A stretch of DNA of 64,000 nucleotides from Cupriavidus necator (GCF_013141915.1 NZ_SROX01000004.1:310001-374000), one strand, 5' to 3'. Positions 1-9,455 are shown, numbered from the stretch's first letter. The notes: a model not told the origin generated them from the sequence alone. Program-made: numbers and translations.

Positions 1-1
1 A

Positions 2-319
2 GCCGGCGCGCGCGTGCAGGTCGGCGAACTGTTCTCGATCCTGAACGTGCCGCATGTGCACCAGGTGCACTTGTTCTACCTCGCCACGCTGGACGACCTC
101 GACATTGCACCCGGCGAGGAAAGCCTGGAAGTCAAGCTGGTGGAAGAAGCCGATGTGCCCTGGGATGAACTGGCCTTCCCCACCGTGATCCATACCCTGC
201 GCTGCTTCTTTGCCGACCGCGCCGCCGGCCGGCTGCAGGATGGCAGCTTCCGGCTGCACAGCCTGGACATCGACAAGCCCATGCGCCCGCTGACCAGCCG
301 GGCCACGGTCACCCCCTGA
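2..319 (+). CDS. NUDIX hydrolase, C-terminal part (5' truncated)
   Basis: The reading frame is open from the first bases of the window, so the N-terminus and the Nudix box itself lie upstream and cannot be seen. The visible 105 residues contain the stretch [12 protein letters not shown], then [20 protein letters not shown] and [12 protein letters not shown]. This is the C-terminal half typical of ADP-ribose-pyrophosphatase-like NUDIX proteins, in which the Glu-rich segment follows a beta strand. Such enzymes hydrolyse nucleoside diphosphates linked to another moiety; the substrate cannot be told from this fragment. It lies 40 bp upstream of aat on the same strand. The family call rests on pattern resemblance alone. 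Confidence 0.7.
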   Translation, partial: AGARVQVGELFSILNVPHVHQVHLFYLATLDDLDIAPGEESLEVKLVEEADVPWDELAFPTVIHTLRCFFADRAAGRLQDGSFRLHSLDIDKPMRPLTSRATVTP

Positions 320-359
320 GCGGCGGGCCTGCCGCGCACCGCCCTCCGGCGCAGCCCGC

Positions 360-1112
360 ATGATTGCCTGGCTGGACCCGCAAGATCCGTTTCCCCCGGT
401 TGAGCACGCGCTCGGGCCTGACTCCGAGGCCCCGGGGCTGCTTGCCGCCAGCCGCGAACTGTCGCCGCAGCGGCTGCTGCTGGCGTATCGCCAGGGCATC
501 TTCCCGTGGTACTCGAGCGGCCAGCCGGTGCTGTGGTGGAGTACCGATCCGCGCATGGTGCTGCCGCCGCCGGCGCTGCGCGTCTCGGCCAACCTGCGCA
601 AGACCCTGCGGCGCGTGCTGCGCGATGCCGACTGGGAAATCCGCGTCGACTACGATTTCCGGGCCGTGATGCGCGCCTGCGCAACCACGCCGCGCGAGGG
701 CCAGGACGGCACCTGGATCACCGATGCCATCATTGCCGCCTACGGCACGCTGCACCGCAACGGCCTGGCCCACTCGGTCGAAAGCTGGTACCGCGGCGAG
801 CGCGTCGGCGGCCTGTACGGCGTGGCGCTGGGCCGGATGTTCTTTGGCGAATCGATGTTTGCGCACCGCACCGACGCGTCCAAGATCGCGCTGGCGGCGC
901 TGTGCGCGTTCCTCGGCAACCACGGCGTGGCGATGATAGACTGCCAGCAGGAAACCGACCACCTGGCCTCGCTGGGTGCGCGCCCCATCCCCCGCGCCGA
1001 ATTCGTGGCCCATGTGCGCGCGGCAACGGCACAGCCGGCGATCAGTCCGTGGCGGTTCGACAAATCGGTGCTGGAGCGCTGGGCCGGGACCCCAGCCGCG
1101 CCGGCAGGCTGA
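360..1112 (+). CDS. aat: Leucyl/phenylalanyl-tRNA--protein transferase
   Basis: This cytoplasmic enzyme transfers Leu or Phe from aminoacyl-tRNA to N-terminal Lys or Arg of proteins, creating N-degrons for ClpS/ClpAP (bacterial N-end rule). The 250-residue product has the family hallmarks: GIFPWY at about residues 46-51, WWSTDPR at 59-65, and FFGESMFA near 158 followed by the C-terminal half of the GNAT-like domain with a [19 protein letters not shown] segment. Length is normal for the family. The ATG at 360 is chosen because the conserved N-terminus starts there, although no strong ribosome site precedes it. The next gene encodes another N-end-rule transferase, so the two act in one pathway. 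Confidence 0.95.
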   Translation: MIAWLDPQDPFPPVEHALGPDSEAPGLLAASRELSPQRLLLAYRQGIFPWYSSGQPVLWWSTDPRMVLPPPALRVSANLRKTLRRVLRDADWEIRVDYDFRAVMRACATTPREGQDGTWITDAIIAAYGTLHRNGLAHSVESWYRGERVGGLYGVALGRMFFGESMFAHRTDASKIALAALCAFLGNHGVAMIDCQQETDHLASLGARPIPRAEFVAHVRAATAQPAISPWRFDKSVLERWAGTPAAPAG

Positions 1113-1195
1113 ATCCCGGCACGGGGTGCCAACGCTGACGCTTTGCAAAGCCCCCTCCCGTGCCACCGCGCCGTCCCGCCGGAGCCCCCTGAGTC

Positions 1196-1984
1196 ATGAG
1201 CAAGCTGAAGGAACTACCGCTGTCCGCGCTGCAGTTCTATGCCACGGCGCCCTACGCTTGCAGCTATCTCGACGGCCGCATGGCGCGCTCCCAGGTGGCC
1301 ACGCCGGCGCACCTGATCAACGCCGACGTCTATTCGCGGCTGGTGCGCGCGGGCTTTCGCCGCAGCGGCATCTTCACCTACCGGCCCTATTGCGACGATT
1401 GCCACGCCTGCACGCCGTGCCGCGTGCTGGTCGACCAGTTCGCGCCGGACCGTTCGCAGCGCCGCGCGTGGAACCGCCACCAGCACCTGCAGGCGCTGGT
1501 GGCGCCGCTGACCTATGTCGAAGAGCACTATTCCCTGTACCTGCTGTACCAGTCGATGCGCCACGCCGGCGGCGGCATGGACCAGGACAGCCGCGACCAG
1601 TATGAGCAGTTCCTGCTGCAGAGCCGCGTCAACTCGCGCCTGGTGGAATTCCGCGATCCGCCGGGCTCGGCCGAGGCCGGGCGCCTGCGCATGGTCAGCA
1701 TGATCGACGTGCTCGACGACGGGCTGTCGTCGGTCTACACCTTCTACGACCCGCTCGAGCACAACGCCAGCTACGGCACCTACAACATCCTGTGGCAGAT
1801 CCGCCAGACCCATGCGCTGGGCCTGCCGCACCTCTACCTGGGCTACTGGATCGCCGACAGCCGCAAGATGGCGTACAAGGCGCGCTTTCGGCCGCTGCAG
1901 GTGCTGACCGGCAACCAATGGCATGCGTTCGAGGACATGGACAGCGATGCCGCCACGCCGGCGCCGCCGTCCACGCAAGCGTAG
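1196..1984 (+). CDS. bpt: Aspartate/glutamate leucyltransferase (arginyltransferase family)
   Basis: A 262-residue member of the ATE/Bpt family. Bacterial Bpt proteins transfer Leu from Leu-tRNA to N-terminal Asp or Glu, complementing Aat in N-degron formation; they are often annotated as arginyltransferase because they resemble eukaryotic ATE1. The N-terminal domain shows the expected cysteines: C22, then C66, C69, C72 and C75 in [11 protein letters not shown]. The C-terminal domain contains [17 protein letters not shown], typical of the family. It follows aat after 83 bp on the same strand and is probably co-transcribed. Leucyl rather than arginyl specificity is inferred from family knowledge of proteobacterial enzymes. 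Confidence 0.93.
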   Translation: MSKLKELPLSALQFYATAPYACSYLDGRMARSQVATPAHLINADVYSRLVRAGFRRSGIFTYRPYCDDCHACTPCRVLVDQFAPDRSQRRAWNRHQHLQALVAPLTYVEEHYSLYLLYQSMRHAGGGMDQDSRDQYEQFLLQSRVNSRLVEFRDPPGSAEAGRLRMVSMIDVLDDGLSSVYTFYDPLEHNASYGTYNILWQIRQTHALGLPHLYLGYWIADSRKMAYKARFRPLQVLTGNQWHAFEDMDSDAATPAPPSTQA

Positions 1985-2089
1985 CCGGGCCCGGGCACGC
2001 ACGGGCGCGGCTGCCCTGGCAAGCGGGCCAGCCGCTACAATGCCGCCCTGGTCCCGACTTCCGCGCCGCCCCGCCGGCCGCCTGCCCAC

Positions 2090-3124
2090 GTGCTCAACGC
2101 GCTCTACCCCCTGTTCCGCCCCGCCCTGTTCTCGATGGATGCCGAGGACGCCCACCATTTCACGCTGAACAACCTGCTGCGCGCTCACCGCATGGGACTG
2201 GGCGGCTGCATCGGCAACCGCATCGCCGACGATCCGCGCACGGTCATGGACGTGCGCTTTCCCAACCCGGTCGGCCTGGCCGCCGGGCTGGACAAGGACG
2301 GCGCCTATATCGACGGCCTGGCCGCGCTCGGCTTCGGCTTTATCGAGGTGGGCACGGTCACGCCGCGCGCGCAGCCCGGCAACCCGCGCCCGCGCATGTT
2401 CCGGCTGCCGCAGGCGGATGCGCTGATCAACCGCATGGGCTTCAACAACGGCGGCGTCGATGCCTTTGTCGCCAATGTGCAGGCCTCGCGCTGGAAGGCC
2501 GAGGGCGGCGTGCTGGGGCTGAACATCGGCAAGAACGCCGATACCCCGATCGAGCGCGCCAACGATGACTACCTGTACTGCCTGGAGCGGGTCTATCCGC
2601 ACGCCAGCTACGTGACGGTGAACATCTCGTCGCCCAACACCAAGAACCTGCGCCAGCTGCAAGGGGCGAGCGAGCTCGACAGCCTGCTGTCGTCGCTGAA
2701 GGACGCGCAGCAGCGCCTGGCCGACCAGCACAAGCGCTATGTGCCGCTGGCACTGAAGATCGCGCCGGACCTCGACCCCGACCAGATCGGCAATATCGGC
2801 GACGCGCTGGTGCGCCACAAGATCGACGGCGTGATCGCCACCAACACCACCATCTCGCGCGAGGCGGTCAAGGGCCTGCCGCATGCCGACGAAGCCGGCG
2901 GCCTGTCGGGGCGCCCGGTGTTTGAAGCCTCGACCCGCGTGGTGCGCGCGCTGCATGGCGTAGTCGGCGACGCCGTGCCGATCATCGGCGTGGGCGGCAT
3001 CTTCGGCGGTGCCGACGCGCGTGCCAAGACCGACGCCGGGGCCAAGCTGGTGCAGGTCTACAGTGGCCTGATCTATCGCGGCCCGGCGCTGGTGCGCGAG
3101 TGCGCCGCTGCGCTGCGCGGCTGA
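2090..3124 (+). CDS. pyrD: Dihydroorotate dehydrogenase (quinone), class 2
   Basis: Oxidises dihydroorotate to orotate in pyrimidine biosynthesis, passing electrons to membrane quinone. The start is a GTG giving [19 protein letters not shown], the N-terminal helix typical of class 2 enzymes that dock to the inner membrane. FMN-barrel motifs are visible: [28 protein letters not shown], the [14 protein letters not shown] loop near residues 177-190 bearing the catalytic Ser region, and [19 protein letters not shown] with [11 protein letters not shown] near the C-terminus. The 344-residue length is standard. It is monocistronic-looking, 105 bp after bpt and 439 bp before the ABC transporter genes. 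Confidence 0.96.
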   Translation: MLNALYPLFRPALFSMDAEDAHHFTLNNLLRAHRMGLGGCIGNRIADDPRTVMDVRFPNPVGLAAGLDKDGAYIDGLAALGFGFIEVGTVTPRAQPGNPRPRMFRLPQADALINRMGFNNGGVDAFVANVQASRWKAEGGVLGLNIGKNADTPIERANDDYLYCLERVYPHASYVTVNISSPNTKNLRQLQGASELDSLLSSLKDAQQRLADQHKRYVPLALKIAPDLDPDQIGNIGDALVRHKIDGVIATNTTISREAVKGLPHADEAGGLSGRPVFEASTRVVRALHGVVGDAVPIIGVGGIFGGADARAKTDAGAKLVQVYSGLIYRGPALVRECAAALRG

Positions 3125-3563
3125 GCCGTCGGCCGCCAGTAGCTTGCGCCACTGCGCACAGCTGGCCCGCACGCGTGCCTGGCACTGGCCGGTGGAGGAA
3201 AACCTCGACGCCCCGGGGCGCGCAATTGCATGAAGATGCGGCCACCGCAATCGGGGTAATCCACAAGCAAATCCCGCATCCCGCGCAATAAAATGCGCCC
3301 CGATGGCGGATAGCGGCCGTCTGACAGCATCAGATGCCCCACTTCCGCATGATGACTGTCCATTTCGTGCGCGGGAAGTGGTATCCTCGCAGGCTTATCG
3401 CTGTCGCATCCGACGCGTCCGCGCCCGCTCCCTCCCGCCGCAGGAAGCCGCCGCGCCCGCGCGGACCGGCACTGTGCGCCAGCCGGCGCGCGGGCCAGGA
3501 CGGCGGACCGAACCATCCGCGGCCGTATCCAATCCAGAACCGAGTTTCGGGGGAGCACACATA
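3125..3563 (+). other. 439-bp intergenic leader before the ABC importer
   Basis: No convincing gene is seen here. The stretch precedes the three-gene ABC importer. It contains an inverted repeat, CCACTTCC at 3339-3346 and GGAAGTGG at 3374-3381, separated by 27 nt, which could form a stem in RNA or act as an operator. Short open frames overlap on both strands but lack ribosome sites and look like high-GC noise. A purine-rich ribosome site, GGGGGAG, lies just before the substrate-binding gene at about 3549-3555. I recognise no known riboswitch class. Confidence 0.4.
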
Positions 3564-4541
3564 ATGAAGTCCATCAAGGGTCTCGTAGCAACCAAGTCCA
3601 TCCTGGGCGGCGCCGTGGCGCTGGCATTGCTGTACGGCGGCGCCGTGCAGGCCCAGACCGTCAAGGTGCTGTCGATCGTCGACCATCCCGCGCTGGACGC
3701 CATCCGCGACGGCGTGCGCGCAGAACTGAAGGCGGCCGGCTTTGACGCGGACAAGAGCCTGAAGTGGGAATACCAGAGCGCGCAGGGCAACACCGGCACC
3801 GCGGCGCAAATCGCCCGCAAGTTCGTCGGCGACAACCCCAACGCCATCGTCGCCATCGCCACGCCGTCGGCGCAGGCCGTGGTCGCCGCCACCAAGACCG
3901 TGCCGGTGGTGTACTCGGGCGTGACCGATCCGGTTGCCGCGCAGCTGGTCAAGAGTTGGTCGGCGTCGGGCACCAACGTGACCGGCGTGTCGGACAAGCT
4001 GCCGCTGGACAAGCAGGTCGCCCTGATCAAGCGCGTGGTGCCCAAGGCCAAGACCGTGGGCATGGTCTACAACCCGGGTGAAGCCAACTCGGTGGTGGTG
4101 GTCAAGGAACTGACCGCGCTGCTGGCCAAGGAAGGCCTGACGCTCAAGGAAGCCGCCGCGCCGCGCACCGTGGACATCGGCCCGGCCGCCAAGAGCCTGA
4201 TCGGCAAGGTCGACGTGATCTACACCAACACCGACAACAACGTGGTGTCGGCGTATGAGTCCCTGGTCAAGGTCGCCAACGAATCGAAGATCCCGCTGGT
4301 GGCCGCCGATACCGACAGCGTCAAGCGTGGCGCCGTGGCCGCGCTGGGCATCAACTACGGCGACCTGGGCCACCAGACCGGCAAGGTCGTGGTGCGCATC
4401 CTGAAGGGCGAGAAGCCGGGCGCGATCGCCTCGCAGACCAGCGACAACCTGGAGCTCTTCGTCAACACGGGCGCTGCTGCCAAGCAAGGCGTCACGCTCT
4501 CGCCGGAGCTGGTCAAGGAAGCCAAGACGGTCATCAAGTAA
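3564..4541 (+). CDS. ABC transporter substrate-binding protein (PF04392, TrpX-like)
   Basis: Periplasmic binding protein of a three-gene ABC importer. The mature start follows a signal peptide with the hydrophobic core SILGGAVALALLYGG and a cleavage site near residue 30 (AVQA/Q). The body matches the ABC_sub_bind family: VKVLSIVDHPALDAIRDGV, SAQGNTGTAAQIARKF, TPSAQAVVAATK, VPVVYSGVTDPVAA, GMVYNPGEANS and YTNTDNNVVSAYESL. The 325-residue start at 3564 is preferred over further-upstream starts because the ribosome site and signal peptide fit it. Related Streptococcus TrpXYZ systems are linked to tryptophan, but the ligand here is unknown. The permease gene follows after 175 bp. Confidence 0.9.
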   Translation: MKSIKGLVATKSILGGAVALALLYGGAVQAQTVKVLSIVDHPALDAIRDGVRAELKAAGFDADKSLKWEYQSAQGNTGTAAQIARKFVGDNPNAIVAIATPSAQAVVAATKTVPVVYSGVTDPVAAQLVKSWSASGTNVTGVSDKLPLDKQVALIKRVVPKAKTVGMVYNPGEANSVVVVKELTALLAKEGLTLKEAAAPRTVDIGPAAKSLIGKVDVIYTNTDNNVVSAYESLVKVANESKIPLVAADTDSVKRGAVAALGINYGDLGHQTGKVVVRILKGEKPGAIASQTSDNLELFVNTGAAAKQGVTLSPELVKEAKTVIK

Positions 4542-4716
4542 GCCCAGACCAGCACTGCCCGCTGCCGTCGCGAGACGGCGGGTGCTCCGTCGGACCTATC
4601 CGGCCCGACGGGACAGAACAGGGCGAGGCGGCCGGCAGCCCCACACGGGCGTGCCGGCCCACCCGCCCCGAAGGCGGCGCCAAGGCAGCTGCCAGCCCCT
4701 GCAACAGGATTCCCCC

Positions 4717-5613
4717 ATGTCCCTCTTTTCCCTTCTGGGCGCCCTGGAGATCGGCCTGATCTTCAGCCTGGTGGCGCTCGGGGTGCTGATCTCCTTCCGC
4801 ATCCTCAACTTCCCCGACCTGACCGTTGATGGCAGCTTTCCGCTGGGCGGCGCCGTCGCCGCGACGCTGATCGCCGCCGGCCAGGACCCGTTCGTGGCCA
4901 CTGCCGTGGCGATCGCGGCCGGCGCGCTGGCAGGCTTCATCACCGGCTGGCTCAATGTGCGCCTGAAGATCATGGATCTGCTCGCCAGTATCCTGATGAT
5001 GATCGCGCTGTACTCGATCAACCTGCGCATCATGGGCCGGCCCAACGTGCCGCTGATCACCGAGCCCACGCTGTTCACCGTGCTGCAGCCGGAATGGCTG
5101 CCCGACTACGTGCTGCGCCCGCTGGTGCTGTTCGTGGTGGTGGTGGTCGCCAAGGTGGGACTGGACTGGTTCTTCAGCTCGCAGCTGGGCCTGGCGATGC
5201 GCGCCACCGGCGCCAACCCGCGCATGGCCCGCTCGCAAGGCATCCCCACCGGCCGCGCCACGCTGGCCGGCATGGCGCTGTCCAATGCACTGGTGGCGCT
5301 GGCCGGCGCGCTGTTCGCGCAGACCCAGGGCGGCTCCGATATTTCCATGGGCATCGGCACCATCGTGATCGGGCTGGCGGCGGTGATCATCGGCGAGACC
5401 ATCCTGCCGGCACGCCGGCTGATCTGGACCACGCTGGCCGTGGTGCTGGGCGCCATCCTGTACCGCTTCTTTATCGCGCTGGCGCTGAACAGCGACTTTA
5501 TCGGCCTGAAGGCGCAGGACCTGAACCTGGTCACCGCCGCACTGGTGACGATCGCGCTGGTGCTGCCGGCGACGCGCAAGAAGCTGTTCGCCCGCAAGAA
5601 CGGAGGTGCCTGA
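4717..5613 (+). CDS. ABC transporter permease (TrpY-like)
   Basis: Integral membrane permease of the importer that begins at 3564. The 298-residue protein starts MSLFSLLGALEIGLIFSLVA and has about eight to nine hydrophobic segments. It carries FRILNFPDLTVDGSFPLGGA, a signature of this permease subfamily, close to the branched-chain amino-acid permease fold, and GANPRMARSQGIPTGR, the cytoplasmic loop that contacts the ATPase. The start at 4717 is favoured over upstream in-frame starts because the membrane protein begins there and a CAGGA element precedes it. The stop codon overlaps the ribosome site region of the ATPase gene, whose start lies 1 bp further on, so the two are translationally coupled. 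Confidence 0.9.
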   Translation: MSLFSLLGALEIGLIFSLVALGVLISFRILNFPDLTVDGSFPLGGAVAATLIAAGQDPFVATAVAIAAGALAGFITGWLNVRLKIMDLLASILMMIALYSINLRIMGRPNVPLITEPTLFTVLQPEWLPDYVLRPLVLFVVVVVAKVGLDWFFSSQLGLAMRATGANPRMARSQGIPTGRATLAGMALSNALVALAGALFAQTQGGSDISMGIGTIVIGLAAVIIGETILPARRLIWTTLAVVLGAILYRFFIALALNSDFIGLKAQDLNLVTAALVTIALVLPATRKKLFARKNGGA

Positions 5614-5614
5614 G

Positions 5615-6409
5615 ATGCTGCGCGCACAAGACCTGAAGCTCACCTTCAACCCGGGCACCCCGATCGAGACCCGCGCGCTGCGCGGCCTCAGCCTGGACAT
5701 CCCGAGCGGCCAGTTCGTCGCCGTGATCGGCTCCAACGGCGCCGGCAAGTCGACCTTCCTGAATGCGATCAGCGGCGACCAGATGGTCGACGCGGGACGC
5801 ATCACCATCGATGACACCGAGGTCACGCGCCAGCCCGCCTGGGACCGCGCCCACCTGGTGGCACGCGTATTCCAGGACCCGATGGCCGGCACCTGCGAAG
5901 CGCTGACGATCGAGGAAAACATGGCGCTGGCGATGGCCCGCGGCAGCCGCCGCGGCTTCCGCCCGGCGCTGAACCGCGCCTCGCGCGAGCTGTTCCGCGA
6001 AAAGCTGCGCCTGCTCAACCTGGGCCTGGAAAACCGCCTGACCGACCGCATCGGCCTGCTCTCAGGCGGGCAGCGCCAGGCCGTGAGCCTGCTGATGGCC
6101 TCGCTGCAGCCGTCGCGCATCCTGCTGCTGGACGAGCACACCGCCGCGCTGGATCCGAAGACCGCCGCGTTCGTGCTGGAACTGACTGCGCGCATCGTCG
6201 AGGAAAGCAAGCTGACCACGATGATGGTGACGCACAGCATGCGTCAGGCGCTCGACTACGGCCAGCGCACGGTGATGCTGCACCAGGGGCAGGTGGTGCT
6301 GGATGTCTCGGGCGACCAGCGCAAGGGCCTGGACGTGCCGGACCTGCTCAAGATGTTCGAGCAGACGCGGCATGAGCAGCTGGATGATGATGCGCTGTTG
6401 CTGGGCTAA
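5615..6409 (+). CDS. ABC transporter ATP-binding protein (TrpZ-like)
   Basis: Cytoplasmic ATPase that powers the importer encoded by the two preceding genes. All nucleotide-binding motifs are present: Walker A GSNGAGKST near residues 45-53, the Q-loop region VFQDPMAG, signature LSGGQRQAVSLLMA near 150, Walker B ILLLDEHTAALDP and the switch histidine in MMVTHSMRQAL. The ATG at 5615 is selected because GGAGG at 5602-5606 sits 8 nt upstream; an in-frame GTG at 5606 overlaps that site. It is immediately followed by a strong intrinsic terminator, so the operon ends here. The transported substrate is not evident. Confidence 0.93.
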   Translation: MLRAQDLKLTFNPGTPIETRALRGLSLDIPSGQFVAVIGSNGAGKSTFLNAISGDQMVDAGRITIDDTEVTRQPAWDRAHLVARVFQDPMAGTCEALTIEENMALAMARGSRRGFRPALNRASRELFREKLRLLNLGLENRLTDRIGLLSGGQRQAVSLLMASLQPSRILLLDEHTAALDPKTAAFVLELTARIVEESKLTTMMVTHSMRQALDYGQRTVMLHQGQVVLDVSGDQRKGLDVPDLLKMFEQTRHEQLDDDALLLG

Positions 6410-6421
6410 GATCCCTCGCGT

Positions 6422-6454
6422 AAAAAATGGGGAGCTTCGGCTCCCCATTTTTTT
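6422..6454 (+). terminator. Intrinsic terminator of the ABC importer operon
   Basis: Perfect hairpin: AAAAAATGGGGAGC at 6422-6435, TTCG tetraloop at 6436-6439, GCTCCCCATTTTTT from 6440, ending in a seven-T tract. The flanking A and T runs make it bidirectional, also serving the convergent minus-strand Bug gene. Confidence 0.9.
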
Positions 6455-6492
6455 GCTCATTAGCGCTTGAGCGCCCCTGTGTTTGCAAACGA

Positions 6493-7527
6493 CTAGTCGA
6501 TCGTGATTCGCCGCTGCTTGATCACTCCCGCCCACCGCACGCTCTCCTTCTGGATGGCCGCAGCCAGCTGCTGCGGCGAGCCACCCGCCGCATCCATCCC
6601 CAGTGTCGCCAGCTTCTCCTTCAGCGCGGCATCGGCCAGCACCGCGGCGGCATGCTGGCTGAGCTTGCGCACGATCTCGGGCGGCGTCCCTGCCGGCGCC
6701 ATCAACGCATACCACGACACCGCCTCGAACTTCGGGAAGCCCTGCTCGGCGATCGTCGGCACCTCGGGCAGCACCGTCGAGCGTTTGGCGCTGGCCACGC
6801 CGAGGGCACGCAGCTTGCCTGCCCGGATATAGGGCAGCGCCGCCGACAGCTGCGCGAACATCATCGTCACTTGCCCGCCGACCACATCGGTCATGGCCGG
6901 GCTCACGCCCTTGTACGGCACGTGGTTCAGCCTGACATTGGCATCGAGCTGCAGCAGTTCGCCGGCCAGGTGCGCCTGGCTGCCGGCGCCGGGTGAGGCG
7001 AAGCTCAGCTCGCCGGGCTTCTGCGCGGCCAGCTTGAGCAGTTCCGCCAGCGAACGCGCCGGCGTGGCCGCATTGACCACCAGCACGTTTTCAGCGGTGG
7101 CAAGCATCGCCACCGGCGCCAGGTCGGACTGCTTGTAGGGCAGGTTCGGCATCAGCGTCGGATTTACCGCGATATTGCCGACCGGCACCAGCGCAATGGT
7201 GTAGCCGTCCGGCGCTGCCTTGGCCACCATGTCGACACCGATGGTGCCGGCGGCGCCGGCCTTGTTCTCGACCAGCACGCTCTGGCCGGTGGCCCTGGCG
7301 ATGCCCTCCCCGACCGCACGCGCCAGCACGTCGGCCGGACCGCCGGCGGCAAACGGCACGATCAGGTGCACCGGCTTGGCCGGATAGGCTGGCGGCTGGG
7401 CATGTGCCGAGGCCGCATCGAGCCATGTCGCGCAAGCTGCCGCGCAGGCGAACAGGCAATGCACGGCAAGGCGCCGGATATCAGGATTCACGACAGGCTT
7501 TACAGCGGCAGTTGCAGCGGATTTCAT
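6493..7527 (-). CDS. Bug-family tripartite tricarboxylate transporter binding protein
   Basis: Periplasmic solute receptor of the Bug/TctC family, which is expanded in Cupriavidus and Bordetella. A long n-region is followed by a hydrophobic core and an AHAQ cleavage site near residue 43. The mature protein starts with AYPAKPVHLIVPFAAGGPADVL, the family signature, and continues with LVENKAGAAGTIGVDMVAKAAPDGYT and FASPGAGSQAHLAGELLQ. The 344-residue length is slightly long because of the extended leader. It is the last gene of a minus-strand group with the PhnD-like protein (96 bp upstream) and an OCD-family enzyme. No TctA or TctB membrane partner is in the window; orphan Bug proteins are common. 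Confidence 0.92.
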   Translation of the reverse strand: MKSAATAAVKPVVNPDIRRLAVHCLFACAAACATWLDAASAHAQPPAYPAKPVHLIVPFAAGGPADVLARAVGEGIARATGQSVLVENKAGAAGTIGVDMVAKAAPDGYTIALVPVGNIAVNPTLMPNLPYKQSDLAPVAMLATAENVLVVNAATPARSLAELLKLAAQKPGELSFASPGAGSQAHLAGELLQLDANVRLNHVPYKGVSPAMTDVVGGQVTMMFAQLSAALPYIRAGKLRALGVASAKRSTVLPEVPTIAEQGFPKFEAVSWYALMAPAGTPPEIVRKLSQHAAAVLADAALKEKLATLGMDAAGGSPQQLAAAIQKESVRWAGVIKQRRITID

Positions 7528-7623
7528 GACGGTTTCCCCAATTGGCAGTTGTCAGGCTATGGCTCCTCCACCGCGCCGGCAGTCTTGTGAGCGTCGATGG
7601 CCGTGTGCGGTCAGACGCGTTGC

Positions 7624-8457
7624 CTATCCCGTGCCCCGCTCAGCGGTGGCGGGACCGGTCAGCGCAAAGCTTGCGCGATCCGCTGCATGCGCCATCGCCG
7701 GCAGGCAGGCATAGTCGGCCGGCTGCGCCGCGACGAAGCGCGCCAGCTCCAACGCGGCCAGCAGCGCGGTGCCTGCCGCATCCTGATGCATACCCAGCAA
7801 TGCCGCACGCACGCGCATGCACTGCTGCCGATCGGCACCCGCCGATGCGACCAGCACCGGAATCGGTGCGGGCGGTGTCAGCGCCAGCATCTTCAGTTGC
7901 GCGACCAGCACCGGGTCATAGCGGCGCAGCAGGTCCATCACATAGCTGTCGACCACACCGACATCCGCGTCGCCTGCCAGCACGGCGCCAATCACCGCGC
8001 GCGGCGTCGGCGTGGGCGCAGCGGCGGGCCGGTACAGCGCTGGCGTACCGGCCGGCGCAAGCCGCATCAGGTAGTGGCGCGGCGCGTTGTAGCCGGAGTT
8101 GGACTCCGGCAGCATGCATGCCAGCCGCTTGCCGAAGGTCTGCTCCAGGGTCTGCACGGAGGCATCGGCGCGCACGATGAACTCGGAAAAGTAGACCGGC
8201 CGCCCGCCGTAGCGCGGCAGCGCCGGCACCGGTGCGGCCAGCAACTGCGGCGTCACGGTGGCGCTGGCGTACGGGTAGCCGCACATGAACACGCAGCCAA
8301 GATCGGGCCGCTCCCATAATTCACGCACCGGCGCCGGGGCCGCATGCTCGACGTACGGCAGCGCCACGCCCGCACGCCCCGACACGTGCGCCAGCAATGC
8401 CCGCCATGCCTGCTCGGCTGGCGCGGTCACCGCGTACATGCGGGCATTGGCAATCAT
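7624..8457 (-). CDS. PhnD-like phosphate/phosphonate-type binding protein, no signal peptide
   Basis: A 277-residue protein resembling periplasmic phosphonate/phosphite-binding proteins (PhnD family). Recognisable segments are CGYPYA, PVYFSEFIVRADA, RLACMLPESNSGYNAPRHYL and AVLAGDADVGVVDSYVMDLLRRYDP, which correspond to the two-lobed fold with its ligand-contacting serines. It begins MIANARMYAVTAPAEQAWRALL, with no signal peptide or lipobox, so it may act in the cytoplasm or the true start may differ. Its ATG overlaps the stop of the OCD gene by 4 bp (ATGA), showing tight coupling. No permease or ATPase partner is adjacent. Function in this operon is unknown. Confidence 0.75.
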   Translation of the reverse strand: MIANARMYAVTAPAEQAWRALLAHVSGRAGVALPYVEHAAPAPVRELWERPDLGCVFMCGYPYASATVTPQLLAAPVPALPRYGGRPVYFSEFIVRADASVQTLEQTFGKRLACMLPESNSGYNAPRHYLMRLAPAGTPALYRPAAAPTPTPRAVIGAVLAGDADVGVVDSYVMDLLRRYDPVLVAQLKMLALTPPAPIPVLVASAGADRQQCMRVRAALLGMHQDAAGTALLAALELARFVAAQPADYACLPAMAHAADRASFALTGPATAERGTG

Positions 8458-9455
8458 GCGTACACCAGCCTTTGGCCCAGCCCGCGCGCTTCGGCCTTCT
8501 TCAGGATGGCATGCCCCAGCGCGATATCGCTAAGGGACAGGCCGCGATGCCAGAAGAGGTTGGTTTCGTCGTCGCGCTGGCGGCCCGGCTTGCGTCCCGC
8601 GACAATCTCGCCCAGCTCGCCGTACAGCGTCCGTTCCGACAGCTTGCCCGCTTCCACGTGCGCGCGCAGCGAACCGAACACGCCGCCCTTGCACTGCCCC
8701 CAGTCATCCACCACCATCCGCGTCATGATGTCGGTCAGCGACAGCTCGACCGCGCTCATGGTGCCGTACGGCACGACAAAGGCACCCGGCTTGATCCATT
8801 CGGTCTTCAGCATAGGCGTCGGGCGCTCCAGGCGCGAAGCCTCGACCACGATGTCGGCGCCGCGCACGCACGATTCCCAGTCTTCGGTAACGACGATCCT
8901 CTTGCCCAGGTCGCGCTCGAGCCGCACCGCGAACGCATTGCGGCTTTCCGGGCGCCGCGAATGCACGCGGATCTCGTCGAAGTCATAGAGGCTGTCCAGC
9001 AGCCGCACGTTCCAGTATGAAGTGCCGCGCGCGCCGATATGGCCGAGCACCTTGCTGTTGCGGCGCGCCAGGTGCTTGGCCCCGAGCGCGGTCAGGGCAC
9101 CGGTGCGCGCATCGGTGATAAAGGTGGCGTCGATCACCGCCACCGGCACGCCGGTGCGTGGATCGAACAGGTTCAGCATCGCCATTTCCGACGGCAGGCC
9201 GAGCTTGTAGTTGTCGACGAAGTCCCCCACGATCTTCACGCCCGCCAGTCCCAGCGGCGCGACGTAGCCGCGCAGCACGTTGAAGTGGCCGTTGAAGGCG
9301 GGATCGGGCATCAGGTGCACGCGCGGTTCGATCACGGTCTGGCCGTTGCCCTGCGCGACCAGCGCCTGCTCCACCGCGTCGAGAATTTCGGCGTCGGTCA
9401 TTTCGAGCCGCGCAATGTCCTTGCCGTTGAGGTAGGTGAGGTGGATATCGCTCAT
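8454..9455 (-). CDS. Ornithine cyclodeaminase / mu-crystallin family oxidoreductase
   Basis: NAD(P)-dependent enzyme of the OCD/mu-crystallin family, whose members act as ornithine cyclodeaminases, ketimine reductases or amino-acid dehydrogenases. The 333-residue protein contains the family core: EPRVHLMP, DNYKLGLPSEMAMLNLFDPRTG, IDATFITDARTGALTALGAK, and the nucleotide-binding GHIGARGTSYWNVRLL with VHSRRPES. The start at 9455 is chosen over an upstream in-frame ATG at 9527 because GGAG lies 6 nt before it and the conserved N-terminus begins there. It is first in a minus-strand operon with the PhnD-like and Bug genes, divergent from the LysR gene, which likely controls it. The exact substrate cannot be inferred. 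Confidence 0.88.
   Translation of the reverse strand: MSDIHLTYLNGKDIARLEMTDAEILDAVEQALVAQGNGQTVIEPRVHLMPDPAFNGHFNVLRGYVAPLGLAGVKIVGDFVDNYKLGLPSEMAMLNLFDPRTGVPVAVIDATFITDARTGALTALGAKHLARRNSKVLGHIGARGTSYWNVRLLDSLYDFDEIRVHSRRPESRNAFAVRLERDLGKRIVVTEDWESCVRGADIVVEASRLERPTPMLKTEWIKPGAFVVPYGTMSAVELSLTDIMTRMVVDDWGQCKGGVFGSLRAHVEAGKLSERTLYGELGEIVAGRKPGRQRDDETNLFWHRGLSLSDIALGHAILKKAEARGLGQRLVYA

Noticed and set aside
3303..3563. Upstream extension of the TrpX-like gene
   Set aside because: The signal peptide and GGGGGAG ribosome site place the start at 3564; the extension is not protein-like.
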